In this document: positions 25,955 through 33,858 of the stretch, one piece after another
Numbering within the stretch: position 1 is the stretch's first letter
Layout: every line of letters starts with the position of its first letter
Assembly: GCF_003850565.1 (NCBI RefSeq)
Contig: NZ_CP027706.1
Location: 6,448,001-6,512,000 of the forward strand
Reading direction: 5' to 3'
DNA: 64,000 nucleotides
Source of the DNA: Pseudomonas sessilinigenes
Lineage (GTDB): Bacteria > Pseudomonadota > Gammaproteobacteria > Pseudomonadales > Pseudomonadaceae
Notes under the pieces: generated by a model
What the model saw: only the letters and a program-made list of their open reading frames with translations
Told to the model about the DNA's origin: nothing
Database searches by the model: none
Made by a program: the position numbers and the translations under genes

Positions 25955-26719
25955 ATGGCATGGATCGAGCCCCAGGCCCGCTTCGACCCGGACGCCTTCA
26001 CTGCCCCGGTGGTCGGCATCGCCGCAACCCTGGGCGACCACGATTCCGGCCTGCACCAGCACCGGCGCGGCCAGTTGCTGTACACCCGCCAGGGCTGCAC
26101 GCGCATTACCCTGGCCGACCGCCTGTGCCTGCTGCCGCCCTCGCGAGCGGCATGGATACCGTCTGGGGTCCGGCATCGCGCCCAGATGCAGCAAAGCGTG
26201 GATTACCGCTCACTGTACTTCTGCCCCGAACTGGCCCCGCGGCTGCCCGCGGAGGTGGCGGTGATCGAGGTCACCCCATTGCTGCACGCGGTACTGGAGC
26301 CCATGGCCCAGGCTGCCTTCGATTGTGACTGGGGCCAGGGGCGCTACCCGCACCTGCTGGGCTTGTGCCTCGAGGAAATCGCTACGGCTTCGCGCCAACC
26401 GCTGTCCTTGCCCCTGCCCCGGGACAAACGCCTGCAACCTCTGCTGGACGACCTGCAAAGCCTGCCACCGGAACTGCAGGTGCTCTCGACCCGAGTCGGT
26501 GCCAGCAGCCGGACCATCGGTCGCATTTTCCAGCGCGAGACTGGCCTTGGCTACCAGCAATGGCGGCAGCAATGGCGGCTGATGCGCGCCATCGAATTGC
26601 TCGCCACCAGGCGCAGCATCAGCTACAGCGCCTTCGAATTGGGTTTTGCCAGCGACAGCATCTTCATCGCCTTCTTCAAGGCCATGACCGGTACCACGCC
26701 CCGCGCCTACTTCAAGTGA
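25955..26719 (+). CDS. AraC-family regulator
   Basis: 254 residues. Cupin-type N-terminal domain (HQHRRGQLLYTRQG, then PSRAAWIPSGVRH) and a C-terminal AraC DNA-binding domain (LSTRVGASSRTIGRIFQRETGLGYQQWRQQ, SISYSAFELGFASDSIFIAFFKAMTGTTPRAYF). This is the layout of short AraC regulators found beside MFS exporters, here the divergent Bcr-like gene, which it probably controls. Confidence 0.87.
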   Translation: MAWIEPQARFDPDAFTAPVVGIAATLGDHDSGLHQHRRGQLLYTRQGCTRITLADRLCLLPPSRAAWIPSGVRHRAQMQQSVDYRSLYFCPELAPRLPAEVAVIEVTPLLHAVLEPMAQAAFDCDWGQGRYPHLLGLCLEEIATASRQPLSLPLPRDKRLQPLLDDLQSLPPELQVLSTRVGASSRTIGRIFQRETGLGYQQWRQQWRLMRAIELLATRRSISYSAFELGFASDSIFIAFFKAMTGTTPRAYFK

Positions 26720-26730
26720 AACTCGACGCT

Positions 26731-27171
26731 TCAGGCCTGGGGCAACTTGCGAAAGCCCACCGCCAGGCGATTCCAACTGTTGATGGTGGAAATCGCCATG
26801 CTCAGGTCGACGCATTCGCTGGGGCTGAACTGGCTGGTCAGCAACTCGTAGTCGGCGTCCGGTGCCTGGGTCTCGGCGAGCCGGGTCAGGGCTTCGGTCC
26901 AGGCCAGGGCGGCACGCTCGCGAGGGGTGAAGAACGGGCTTTCGCGCCATACCGCCACGGCGAACAGGCGACGCTGGGTTTCGCCATGCTTGAGGGCATC
27001 GACGCTGTGCATGTCGACACAGAAGGCACAGCCATTGATCTGGGACGCTCGCAGCTTGACCAGTTCGACCAGGGATTTCTCCAGGGGCAGTCGCGAGACC
27101 GCAGCCTCCAGGGCGAGCATGGCCTTGAGGGCCTCGGGCGAGGCGGTATAGAAATCCAGGCGTGGTTGCAT
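26731..27171 (-). CDS. AhpD-like carboxymuconolactone decarboxylase-family protein
   Basis: 146 residues. NGCAFCVDMHSVDA at about 47-60 holds the CxxC...H redox motif of AhpD-like alkylhydroperoxidases, and NSWNRLAVGFR near the C-terminus is a common family ending. Likely reduces organic peroxides or acts in a thiol relay. Convergent with the AraC gene; its promoter faces a repeat-rich gap. Confidence 0.85.
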   Translation of the reverse strand: MQPRLDFYTASPEALKAMLALEAAVSRLPLEKSLVELVKLRASQINGCAFCVDMHSVDALKHGETQRRLFAVAVWRESPFFTPRERAALAWTEALTRLAETQAPDADYELLTSQFSPSECVDLSMAISTINSWNRLAVGFRKLPQA

Positions 27172-27279
27172 GAGGGGAAACTCCGGGTCAGTGAGGATGC
27201 CGCCACGTTACGCCAGCCCCTGGTCGTGACCAATGACCAATCCCTGGGAACTTGGCTAGACCAATACCTGGTGCTTCGT

Positions 27280-27382
27280 GTAGCCGCTTGACCTGCTGGT
27301 TCGTGTCGCCCGCTCGGTTTATGCAATAGGCTTGCGAGCGCTTATCGGCGGGCGCTGCCTCGCCAGCTCGGCAGCGGCTACA
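27280..27382. repeat. Composite REPIN-like repeat
   Basis: Begins GTAGCCGCTTG and ends AGCTCGGCAGCGGCTACA, so the two outer arms are complementary about 80 bases apart. The middle is unlike the other copies. It occupies most of the 249-base gap between the AhpD-like gene and the MscS gene. Confidence 0.6.
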
Positions 27383-27420
27383 GCAACTGGCGCGGCTGGC
27401 GGATGGTTGGTCGGCGCGCC

Positions 27421-28863
27421 TCAGGTGCGGCTACGCAGCCATTGCATGAAGCCTTTCCTGGCCACTGGCTTGGGCAGCGCCTGGGTCAGGCTCTGGGCCA
27501 TATGCCGGCGGAAATCCAGCAGGTTCCTCATGGCATCGTTGATATCGTGGCGGGCATCCAGGCACGGCTTGAGGAATTCATTGTCGATGCGATACAGGCT
27601 GCAGAAAGTCTTGGCCGAGAACTGCGCCAGGGTCGCCTCCTCGGACACCACCCCGGCCTCGCCGATCACCTCGCCCGGCCCCATGCGCCCGGCCTCGAAC
27701 GGCTGGCCTTCACGCTGCATGGTCACCGACACCACCCCCGACTCGATGATGAACAGATGATCGCTGACCTCGCCGGCCGGCAAGATGGTCTCGCCGGAGC
27801 GAAAGGTCTGCAATTGCATGTTCTGGCTGAAGGTGTCCTTCTCCTCCTGGCGCAGGGTGGAGAAGATGCTCGAGGTATCCAGCAATGCCCGGGGCCGGGA
27901 CAAGGCCACCGGCTGGCTGGTTTCGGTACTGGACAACAATCTGACGCCACTGGCCTGCAGATGACGGAACGCCAGGTCGAACAGTTGGTTACGCACTTCA
28001 CGCTTCTGCCCCATGCTGGCGACGAAACCGCTGATCTCATATTCCGCGCCACTGCTGCTGGTGCTTTTCATGGCCACGCTGGCAGCCGGACTGGCGAGCA
28101 GGAAGCGGCAACCCAGGGTCGCCCGCTCCAGGGCCTCGATCACTTTCTGCGGGCGGGCATGGGGGCTGACCTGCAAGCTCACCGACAGTCCGTGGACATC
28201 GCTGGGCCGGCTGAAATTGGTGATCTTGGCCTTGGAGGCCAGGGAGTTGGGAATCACCACCATGCTGCCCTGGGAGGTCTGCAGCCGGGTCGCGCGCCAG
28301 TCGATGTCCACCACCCGCCCTTCGGTGCCGTCGATGGCGATCCAGTCATCGATCTGGTAGGGCTTGGTGGTGTTGAGCACGATCCCGGAAAACAAGTCGC
28401 TGAGGGTGCTCTGCAGCGCCAGGCCGACGATGATCGCCAGCGCCCCGGAAGTGGCCAGCACCCCCTTGACCGGCAACTCCAGCACATAGGCCAGGGCCGC
28501 GATGATGGCGATCAGGAAAATCACCGCCCCCATCAGGTCCTGCAGCAAGCGTCCGGTATGGCCGACCTGCTGCATCATCAGGGTCCCCAGCAGCACCGTC
28601 AGGGTCCGTGCGCCGAACAGCCACCAGCCAATCTCCAGGCCGGTCGCGGCCAGGTGCAACGGTATGTCGTCCGGCCAGGGCGCGGCCTGCAAAGGGTTCA
28701 TGCCCTGGTTGAACAGCATCAGGCTGTAGAGGCAGAAGATCAGGACCCGTACCGCCAGCTTCCAGTACTCGCCGCGGGCGCCTATCACTCGCCACAGCAC
28801 GATATCCAGGAACAGCAGGAACAGCGCGGCCAACAACGGATGGTCGGTGAACAGGGAAAACAT
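27421..28863 (-). CDS. MscS-type mechanosensitive channel with cyclic-nucleotide-binding domain
   Basis: 480 residues. Four to five helices (about 5-170) end in the pore-lining glycine/alanine-rich helix (GVLATSGALAIIVGLALQSTLSDLFSGI), followed by the MscS beta domain (PYQIDDWIAIDG) and a C-terminal cNMP-binding domain (about 335-440; FRSGETILPAGE, GRMGPGEVIGEAGV). It may open under membrane tension with modulation by cAMP or similar. ATG at 28863 has GGAGCGCC upstream. Confidence 0.87.
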   Translation of the reverse strand: MFSLFTDHPLLAALFLLFLDIVLWRVIGARGEYWKLAVRVLIFCLYSLMLFNQGMNPLQAAPWPDDIPLHLAATGLEIGWWLFGARTLTVLLGTLMMQQVGHTGRLLQDLMGAVIFLIAIIAALAYVLELPVKGVLATSGALAIIVGLALQSTLSDLFSGIVLNTTKPYQIDDWIAIDGTEGRVVDIDWRATRLQTSQGSMVVIPNSLASKAKITNFSRPSDVHGLSVSLQVSPHARPQKVIEALERATLGCRFLLASPAASVAMKSTSSSGAEYEISGFVASMGQKREVRNQLFDLAFRHLQASGVRLLSSTETSQPVALSRPRALLDTSSIFSTLRQEEKDTFSQNMQLQTFRSGETILPAGEVSDHLFIIESGVVSVTMQREGQPFEAGRMGPGEVIGEAGVVSEEATLAQFSAKTFCSLYRIDNEFLKPCLDARHDINDAMRNLLDFRRHMAQSLTQALPKPVARKGFMQWLRSRT

Positions 28864-28994
28864 CGAGGCGCTCCGGCAAGACGAGGACGGCAAGATCGCA
28901 CGAAAGGGCTTGCAGCAGGTATAGCCGCAAAAACCGGGCATGGAGGGGAAGAGGTAAGCCGCCGGGATACGACGGCTTCAGGGGCCTATCAGGT

Positions 28995-29113
28995 GTAGCC
29001 GCTGCCGCAGGCTGCGCACGGCCCGGCACGAGTCGCCCAACCTGCCTGCGCGATGAACCGGGGTACCGCGCATCGACGGGGGCTGCCAGCCTCGCGGGCT
29101 CGGCAGCGGCTAC
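28995..29113. repeat. Complete composite REPIN-like repeat
   Basis: Starts GTAGCCGCTGCCGCAGGCTGCGCACGG and ends GCCAGCCTCGCGGGCTCGGCAGCGGCTAC. Outer arms of about 13 bases are complementary, giving a long hairpin with a loop of about 70 bases. It fills the gap between the MscS and YcaC genes and is the clearest full copy in the window. Confidence 0.7.
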
Positions 29114-29123
29114 CAGGACTGGC

Positions 29124-29750
29124 TTACTTGCCCTGGGTCAGGGTGTTGTAGCTGGTCATCAGGTTGCGGTAGTCGGGGATGTGGTTGGAGAACAAGGTGC
29201 CCAAGCCCTCGATGTCGTTGCGCCAGTCACGATGCAGCTCGCAGGCCAGGCCGAACCAGGTCATCAGTTGGGCGCCGGCGGCGGACATGCGGTTCCAGGC
29301 CGAGTCGCGGGTCAGCTCATTGAAAGTGCCGGAGGCATCGGTGACCACGAATACCTCGAATCCCTCCTCCAGGGCCGAAAGCGCCGGGAAGGCCACGCAG
29401 ACTTCGGTCACCACGCCGGCAATGATCAGCTGTTTCTTGCCGGTGGCCTTGACCGCCTTGACGAAATCTTCGTTGTCCCAGGCATTGATCTGGCCAGGAC
29501 GGGCAATGTACGGCGCATCGGGGAACAGCGTCTTCAGTTCGGGCACCAGCGGGCCATTGGGGCCAGTTTCGAAACTGGTGGTGAGGATGGTCGGCAGCTT
29601 GAAGTACTTGGCCAGGTCGCCCAGGGCCAGGACGTTGTTCTTGAAGCGATCGGGGTCGATATCGCGCACCAGCGACAGCAAGCCGGCCTGATGGTCTACC
29701 AGCAGAACGGCAGCGTTGTCCTTGTCCAGGCGTTTGTAAGCAGTAGTCAT
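29124..29750 (-). CDS. ycaC: Isochorismatase-like hydrolase YcaC
   Basis: 208 residues, nearly the same throughout as remembered E. coli YcaC (AAVLLVDHQAGLLSLVRD, TILTTSFETGPNGPLVPEL, AGVVTEVCVAFPALSA, LFSNHIPDYRNLMTSY). Asp19 and Cys118 of the cysteine-hydrolase site are present. The natural substrate is unknown. A pirin gene lies upstream on the same strand, 145 bases away. Confidence 0.9.
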   Translation of the reverse strand: MTTAYKRLDKDNAAVLLVDHQAGLLSLVRDIDPDRFKNNVLALGDLAKYFKLPTILTTSFETGPNGPLVPELKTLFPDAPYIARPGQINAWDNEDFVKAVKATGKKQLIIAGVVTEVCVAFPALSALEEGFEVFVVTDASGTFNELTRDSAWNRMSAAGAQLMTWFGLACELHRDWRNDIEGLGTLFSNHIPDYRNLMTSYNTLTQGK

Positions 29751-29895
29751 GATGAAGTCCTCGCTAATGATCGATGCCGGGCAATCCGGCCTGAGTGAAG
29801 CCCGTGCACACACCACCCGAGGGTGGCGGGCGCCGGGGTGTAGCGCGCGACTGGCAGAGCCTAGTTGCCCCTGGTCGTCGCGCAAGCGCTGCCGA

Positions 29896-30771
29896 TCAGT
29901 GATCGGCGGCGTCCATCTGGCCGAAGCGTCCCGATTGGAAATCGACGAAGGCCTGATGAATCTCCTCTTCGCTGTTCATCACGAACGGACCATGGCCGAC
30001 GATGGGCTCGTCGATGGGTTCGCCGCTGAGCAACAGCACAATCGCATCGTTGTTGGCTTCCAGACTGAGCTGCCGGCCATCGCGGGCCAACAGCGCCAGC
30101 TGCCCCTCACGCACCGGTTCCTGGCCGTTGACCAGCAAGGTGCCACGCAACACTACCAATGCCGTGTTACGTCCCGAGTGCAGCTCCAGGTCCAGATGCT
30201 TGCCGGCCTCCAGGCGGATGTCCCAGACATCGATCGCAGTGAAGGTCCGGGCCGGCCCCTGGCGACCAGCGAACTGGCCAGCGATCAGGCGCAGGCTGCC
30301 GGCATTGCCCGGCAACGGGATCTGCGGGATGTCGCTGGCCAGGATGGTCTGGTAGCCGGGTGCCGCGAGCTTGTCCCGGGCCGGCAGGTTGACCCATAGC
30401 TGGACCATCTCCAGGTTGCCGCCGCGCCGGGCGAACTCGGCCGAATGAAACTCCTCGTGGAGAATCCCCGAGGCGGCGGTCATCCACTGCACGTCGCCGG
30501 GGCCGATCTTGCCGCCGCTGCCGGTGGAGTCGCGGTGCTCGACCTCACCGTCGTAGACGATGGTGACGGTTTCGAAACCGCGATGGGGATGCTGGCCGAC
30601 CCCGCGCCGGGCGCCGGTAGGGCTGAACTGCGCGGGACCGGCATGGTCGAGCAACAGGAATGGGCTGATGTGCTGGCCCATCTGGTCGTAGGAAAACAAT
30701 GTGCGGACCGGAAAGCCGTCGCCGACCCAGTGAGGCCTTGGACTGGTGTAGATACCGATGATGTTTTTCAT
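29896..30771 (-). CDS. Pirin-family bicupin protein
   Basis: 291 residues. The N-terminal cupin has the pirin metal motif HPHRGFETVTIVYDGEVEHRDS (two His), then MTAASGILHEEFH, and the C-terminal pirin domain follows (about 170-280). Some pirins have quercetin 2,3-dioxygenase activity; others act in regulation. ATG at 30771 has a GGAGGACC site. It is divergent from a LysR regulator, a usual arrangement for LysR control. Confidence 0.88.
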   Translation of the reverse strand: MKNIIGIYTSPRPHWVGDGFPVRTLFSYDQMGQHISPFLLLDHAGPAQFSPTGARRGVGQHPHRGFETVTIVYDGEVEHRDSTGSGGKIGPGDVQWMTAASGILHEEFHSAEFARRGGNLEMVQLWVNLPARDKLAAPGYQTILASDIPQIPLPGNAGSLRLIAGQFAGRQGPARTFTAIDVWDIRLEAGKHLDLELHSGRNTALVVLRGTLLVNGQEPVREGQLALLARDGRQLSLEANNDAIVLLLSGEPIDEPIVGHGPFVMNSEEEIHQAFVDFQSGRFGQMDAADH

Positions 30772-30868
30772 GTGGTCCTCCAGAACTTTCTGATGGACAC
30801 ACCTTAAAACCGATACCTTTGCCACGCTAGACTGCAAAAATCGCCCTTAGCGTTCTATTTGGAGAACG

Positions 30869-31777
30869 ATGTTGGAAGATCTCAATACGCTCTATTACTT
30901 CACCCAGGTGGTGGAGCATCGTGGTTTCGCCGCCGCCGGGCGGGCCCTGGACATGCCCAAGTCCAAGCTCAGCAGGCGTATCGCCCAACTGGAGGAACGC
31001 CTTGGCGTACGCCTGATCCAGCGCACCAGCCGGCACTGCTCGCTGACCGAGATCGGCCAGGAGTACTACCAGCGTTGCCTGGCCATGCGCGTGGAAGCCG
31101 AAGGCGCGGCGGAAGTCATCGAGCGCAATCGTTCCGAACCCCAGGGCCTGGTACGGGTGGCTTGCCCCACGGCGCTGTTGAACTCCTGGGTGGGGCCGAT
31201 GCTCACCCGCTTCATGCTCAAGTACCCGTTGGTGGAATTGTTCATCGAGAGCACCAATCGCCGGGTGGACCTGATCCACGAGGGGTTCGATATCGCCCTG
31301 CGGGTGCGTTTTCCGCCCCTGGAAAATACCGATCTGGTGATGAAGGTCCTGGGCAATAGCACTCAGTGCCTAGTGGGGCACCCGGATGTACTCCGGCATT
31401 TTTCGAACCCGCCCTCACCCGCCGATCTCAGCGGCCTGCCGAGCCTGCATTGGGGCGCGGCGCAGCGTGACTACCAATGGCAACTGCTGGGTCCGGAGGG
31501 CGCCGAGGCGATGATCCGCCACCACCCCCGAATGGTCACCGACGATCTGATCGCCTTGCGCCATGCGGTGCTGGCCGGCATTGGCATCGCTCATTTGCCC
31601 AAGGTCGTGGTACGCGACGACCTGGATGCCGGGCGCCTGCGGGAACTGGTGCCCGGCTGGGCGCCACGCTGCGGGATCGTCCATGCCATTTTCCCTTCAC
31701 GCCGGGGCCTGCTGCCGTCGGTGCGCAGCCTGATCGACTTCCTGGGCGATGAATTCAGCCGTAGCGACATGGCGTGA
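30869..31777 (+). CDS. LysR-family regulator beside pirin
   Basis: 302 residues. Helix-turn-helix at about 5-62 (TLYYFTQVVEHRGFAAAGRALDMPKSKLSRRIAQLEERLG), effector domain at about 90-295. The first part is of the group that often pairs with pirin genes. It shares a 97-base promoter region with pirin and probably activates it. Confidence 0.87.
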   Translation: MLEDLNTLYYFTQVVEHRGFAAAGRALDMPKSKLSRRIAQLEERLGVRLIQRTSRHCSLTEIGQEYYQRCLAMRVEAEGAAEVIERNRSEPQGLVRVACPTALLNSWVGPMLTRFMLKYPLVELFIESTNRRVDLIHEGFDIALRVRFPPLENTDLVMKVLGNSTQCLVGHPDVLRHFSNPPSPADLSGLPSLHWGAAQRDYQWQLLGPEGAEAMIRHHPRMVTDDLIALRHAVLAGIGIAHLPKVVVRDDLDAGRLRELVPGWAPRCGIVHAIFPSRRGLLPSVRSLIDFLGDEFSRSDMA

Positions 31778-31886
31778 GCAAGACACGGCTGGAAATGGCC
31801 GGTCCATGGCGGAAATACCCCTGTGCAGATAAATATTTCAATCATAATATTTCTTCGAGACGTCAGGACCCCATCGAGGAAACGCC

Positions 31887-32426
31887 ATGCAAAGCCCATC
31901 ACGCGACACCCTGCTAGCCCAATGGCAAGACCAGGAACAGGCCATGCGCACCCGCCTCGCCGGCCCTGGCAGCCTGCCCCTGGCCCAGGTCAGCGAGCTG
32001 ACGCCACAAGAATTCTTCGAGGGTATCGGTAACGGTGAGCTTCCCTCGCCGCCTATCGGCACCTTGCTGGACTTCGTGCCCATCGAATGGTCCAGCGGCC
32101 TGTTCGTGTTCCAGGGCACCCCGGATGCACGCCACTACAATCCACTGGGCACTGTCCATGGCGGCTACGCCGCGACCTTGCTGGACTCCTGCATGGGTTG
32201 TGCGATCCACACCCGCCTGCAAAAGGGCCAGGGCTACACCACCCTGGACTTGCGCATCAGCTACGTGCGGGCCTTGACCGCAGACAGCGGCCCGGTACGG
32301 GCCGAAGGCAAGATCGTACACCTGGGCCGCAGTACGGCCCTGGCCGAAGGGCGCATCTATGACGTGGACGGCCGCCTGTACGCCACCGGCAGCACGACCT
32401 GCATGATCCTCCAGCCCAGGGGCTGA
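31887..32426 (+). CDS. PaaI-family hotdog thioesterase
   Basis: 179 residues; the hotdog domain is C-terminal (about 50-175) with GTVHGGYAATLLDSCMGCAI, the catalytic-loop pattern of the PaaI/YigI group, and TTLDLRISYVRAL. Hydrolyses an acyl-CoA of unknown type. GAGGAAACGCC precedes the ATG. No operon partner. Confidence 0.82.
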   Translation: MQSPSRDTLLAQWQDQEQAMRTRLAGPGSLPLAQVSELTPQEFFEGIGNGELPSPPIGTLLDFVPIEWSSGLFVFQGTPDARHYNPLGTVHGGYAATLLDSCMGCAIHTRLQKGQGYTTLDLRISYVRALTADSGPVRAEGKIVHLGRSTALAEGRIYDVDGRLYATGSTTCMILQPRG

Positions 32427-32427
32427 A

Positions 32428-32838
32428 CTAGCTCGGACTCGGGCTTGCCAGGGCCCGATACCCGGGTGGATCGATCAACCGCATCAGTTGCCCGAGCGCC
32501 TTGCGATCCGGCAAGTGGGCATGGCTGACATGGAGACTCTGGCGCCGGTGGCTGGCCAGCTTGGGCCAGCCCGGGCAGTCGTAGATCAGCACCTGGTGCA
32601 ATTGCCGGTTGTCCATGCAGAAGTCCAGCAGGTCGAATGCGCCCGGCACGCTCAAGGTCGCGCTGATGATCGCCAGGTCGAACGGGGCGCTGGCGTACTC
32701 CACCAGGGTCAGCAACTCCTCCAGCCGATGCACGGGGGCGATCCGGTAGTAACTCAACTGGTTGAGGGCTCTCTCGATTTGCAGCCGATGAAAATGCTGG
32801 TTGTCGGCAATCAGTATGCGCAGTGTGGTGTTGGCCAT
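32428..32838 (-). CDS. Receiver-like protein lacking the phospho-acceptor Asp
   Basis: 136 residues with the start of a response-regulator receiver fold (LRILIADNQHFHRLQIERALNQL, where the acidic pocket is reduced to one Asp). The second strand, where the phosphorylated Asp should lie, reads LAIISATLSVPGAFD, with no Asp at the acceptor position. A Lys (DRKALG) is present at the place of the conserved receiver Lys. No output domain. It may be a pseudo-receiver that binds a partner. Convergent with the thioesterase gene. Confidence 0.65.
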   Translation of the reverse strand: MANTTLRILIADNQHFHRLQIERALNQLSYYRIAPVHRLEELLTLVEYASAPFDLAIISATLSVPGAFDLLDFCMDNRQLHQVLIYDCPGWPKLASHRRQSLHVSHAHLPDRKALGQLMRLIDPPGYRALASPSPS

Positions 32839-33044
32839 TCTTCTGGTCCTGTGGCGAAGTAGCGACCGGCCGAGGCCGGCCTGTCCTTCTGAACCGGTAG
32901 AAGGCTGGAGCAAGCGTCCACGGGCTTGCCATGAGATCGTTCTGAAAACCGCTCCGGCTCGGTCCTGCCATCGGCCTTGCGCACAGGCCGAAGAGTCACG
33001 GTCCCACGTCGTCTGGACGTGTCGCGAAGGATCCGTACCTGCGC

Positions 33045-33761
33045 TCACTCGGTGGTGCTGGGGCTCCAGAAGGCCTGTTGCACCAAGGGCGATCCCGAGA
33101 GCCGGGCCACCAGCGCATCCAGTTCGTCACCGTCCACCGAGGTGGTGGCCAGGGTCGCTTCGATCTCCACCTCCTCATTGCCAAAGGCGTGCACATCGAC
33201 ATCGCTGGCCGGGTAGTTGCAGCGCGCCAGTTCGGCCTCCAGTAGGGCAAACACGGCCTTCTGCTTGGAGCGCTGGGCAATCACATAGACGATATTGGTC
33301 ACCTCCGCGGACACCACATCCAGAGGCTGGCGGTTGATGTTGTTGACGATGGGCCGCAGCAGGGTATTGGCCGCCAGCACGAACAGGGTGCCGAGCAAGG
33401 CCTCGAGGATCAGGTCGGCACCGGCACAGGCCCCGACCGCCGCCGATGCCCAGAGCGTGGCGGCGGTATTCAGCCCTCGTACATTGCCCTCCTCGCGCAT
33501 GATCACCCCGGCGCCGAGGAAACCGATGCCCGAGACCACATAAGCCACCACCCGTACCGCGCCCTCGGCACCGCCCAGGCGGTTGGCCATGTCGACGAAG
33601 ATCGCCGCCCCCACCGCCACCAGCACGTTGGTGCGCAACCCGGCGGTGCGCTGGCGGAACTGGCGCTCGAAGCCGATCAGGCCGCCAAGGATGAACGCTG
33701 TGCTGAGGCTGACCAGGGTATCGATCAGCGAATCCAGGTTGATGTTGTGCAGGGCTTGCAT
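33045..33761 (-). CDS. mgtC: MgtC/SapB-family membrane protein
   Basis: 238 residues. Four to five helices at the N-terminus with GGLIGFERQFRQRTAGLRTNVLV and GIGFLGAGVIMREEGNVRGLNTAATLW (about 25-110), the MgtC signatures, and a soluble ACT-like C-terminal domain (about 150-230). MgtC inhibits F-ATP synthase and helps growth in low magnesium. It follows mgtA by 97 bases on the same strand, so it may be in the same operon. Confidence 0.88.
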   Translation of the reverse strand: MQALHNINLDSLIDTLVSLSTAFILGGLIGFERQFRQRTAGLRTNVLVAVGAAIFVDMANRLGGAEGAVRVVAYVVSGIGFLGAGVIMREEGNVRGLNTAATLWASAAVGACAGADLILEALLGTLFVLAANTLLRPIVNNINRQPLDVVSAEVTNIVYVIAQRSKQKAVFALLEAELARCNYPASDVDVHAFGNEEVEIEATLATTSVDGDELDALVARLSGSPLVQQAFWSPSTTE

Positions 33762-33858
33762 GGCTAAGATCCTTTTGGCGACAAGTGGCAGGCTAGCAGC
33801 GGCAGGTTACAAGTAGCGCACCGCCCACTGAAAACCTGCCGCTTGCCGGTACTGCTCC

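Noticed and set aside
23597..29113. CRISPR array suggested by recurring CGGCAGCGGCTAC words
   Set aside because: Copies are kilobases apart, inverted and flank genes; there is no regular spacer pattern and no cas gene.
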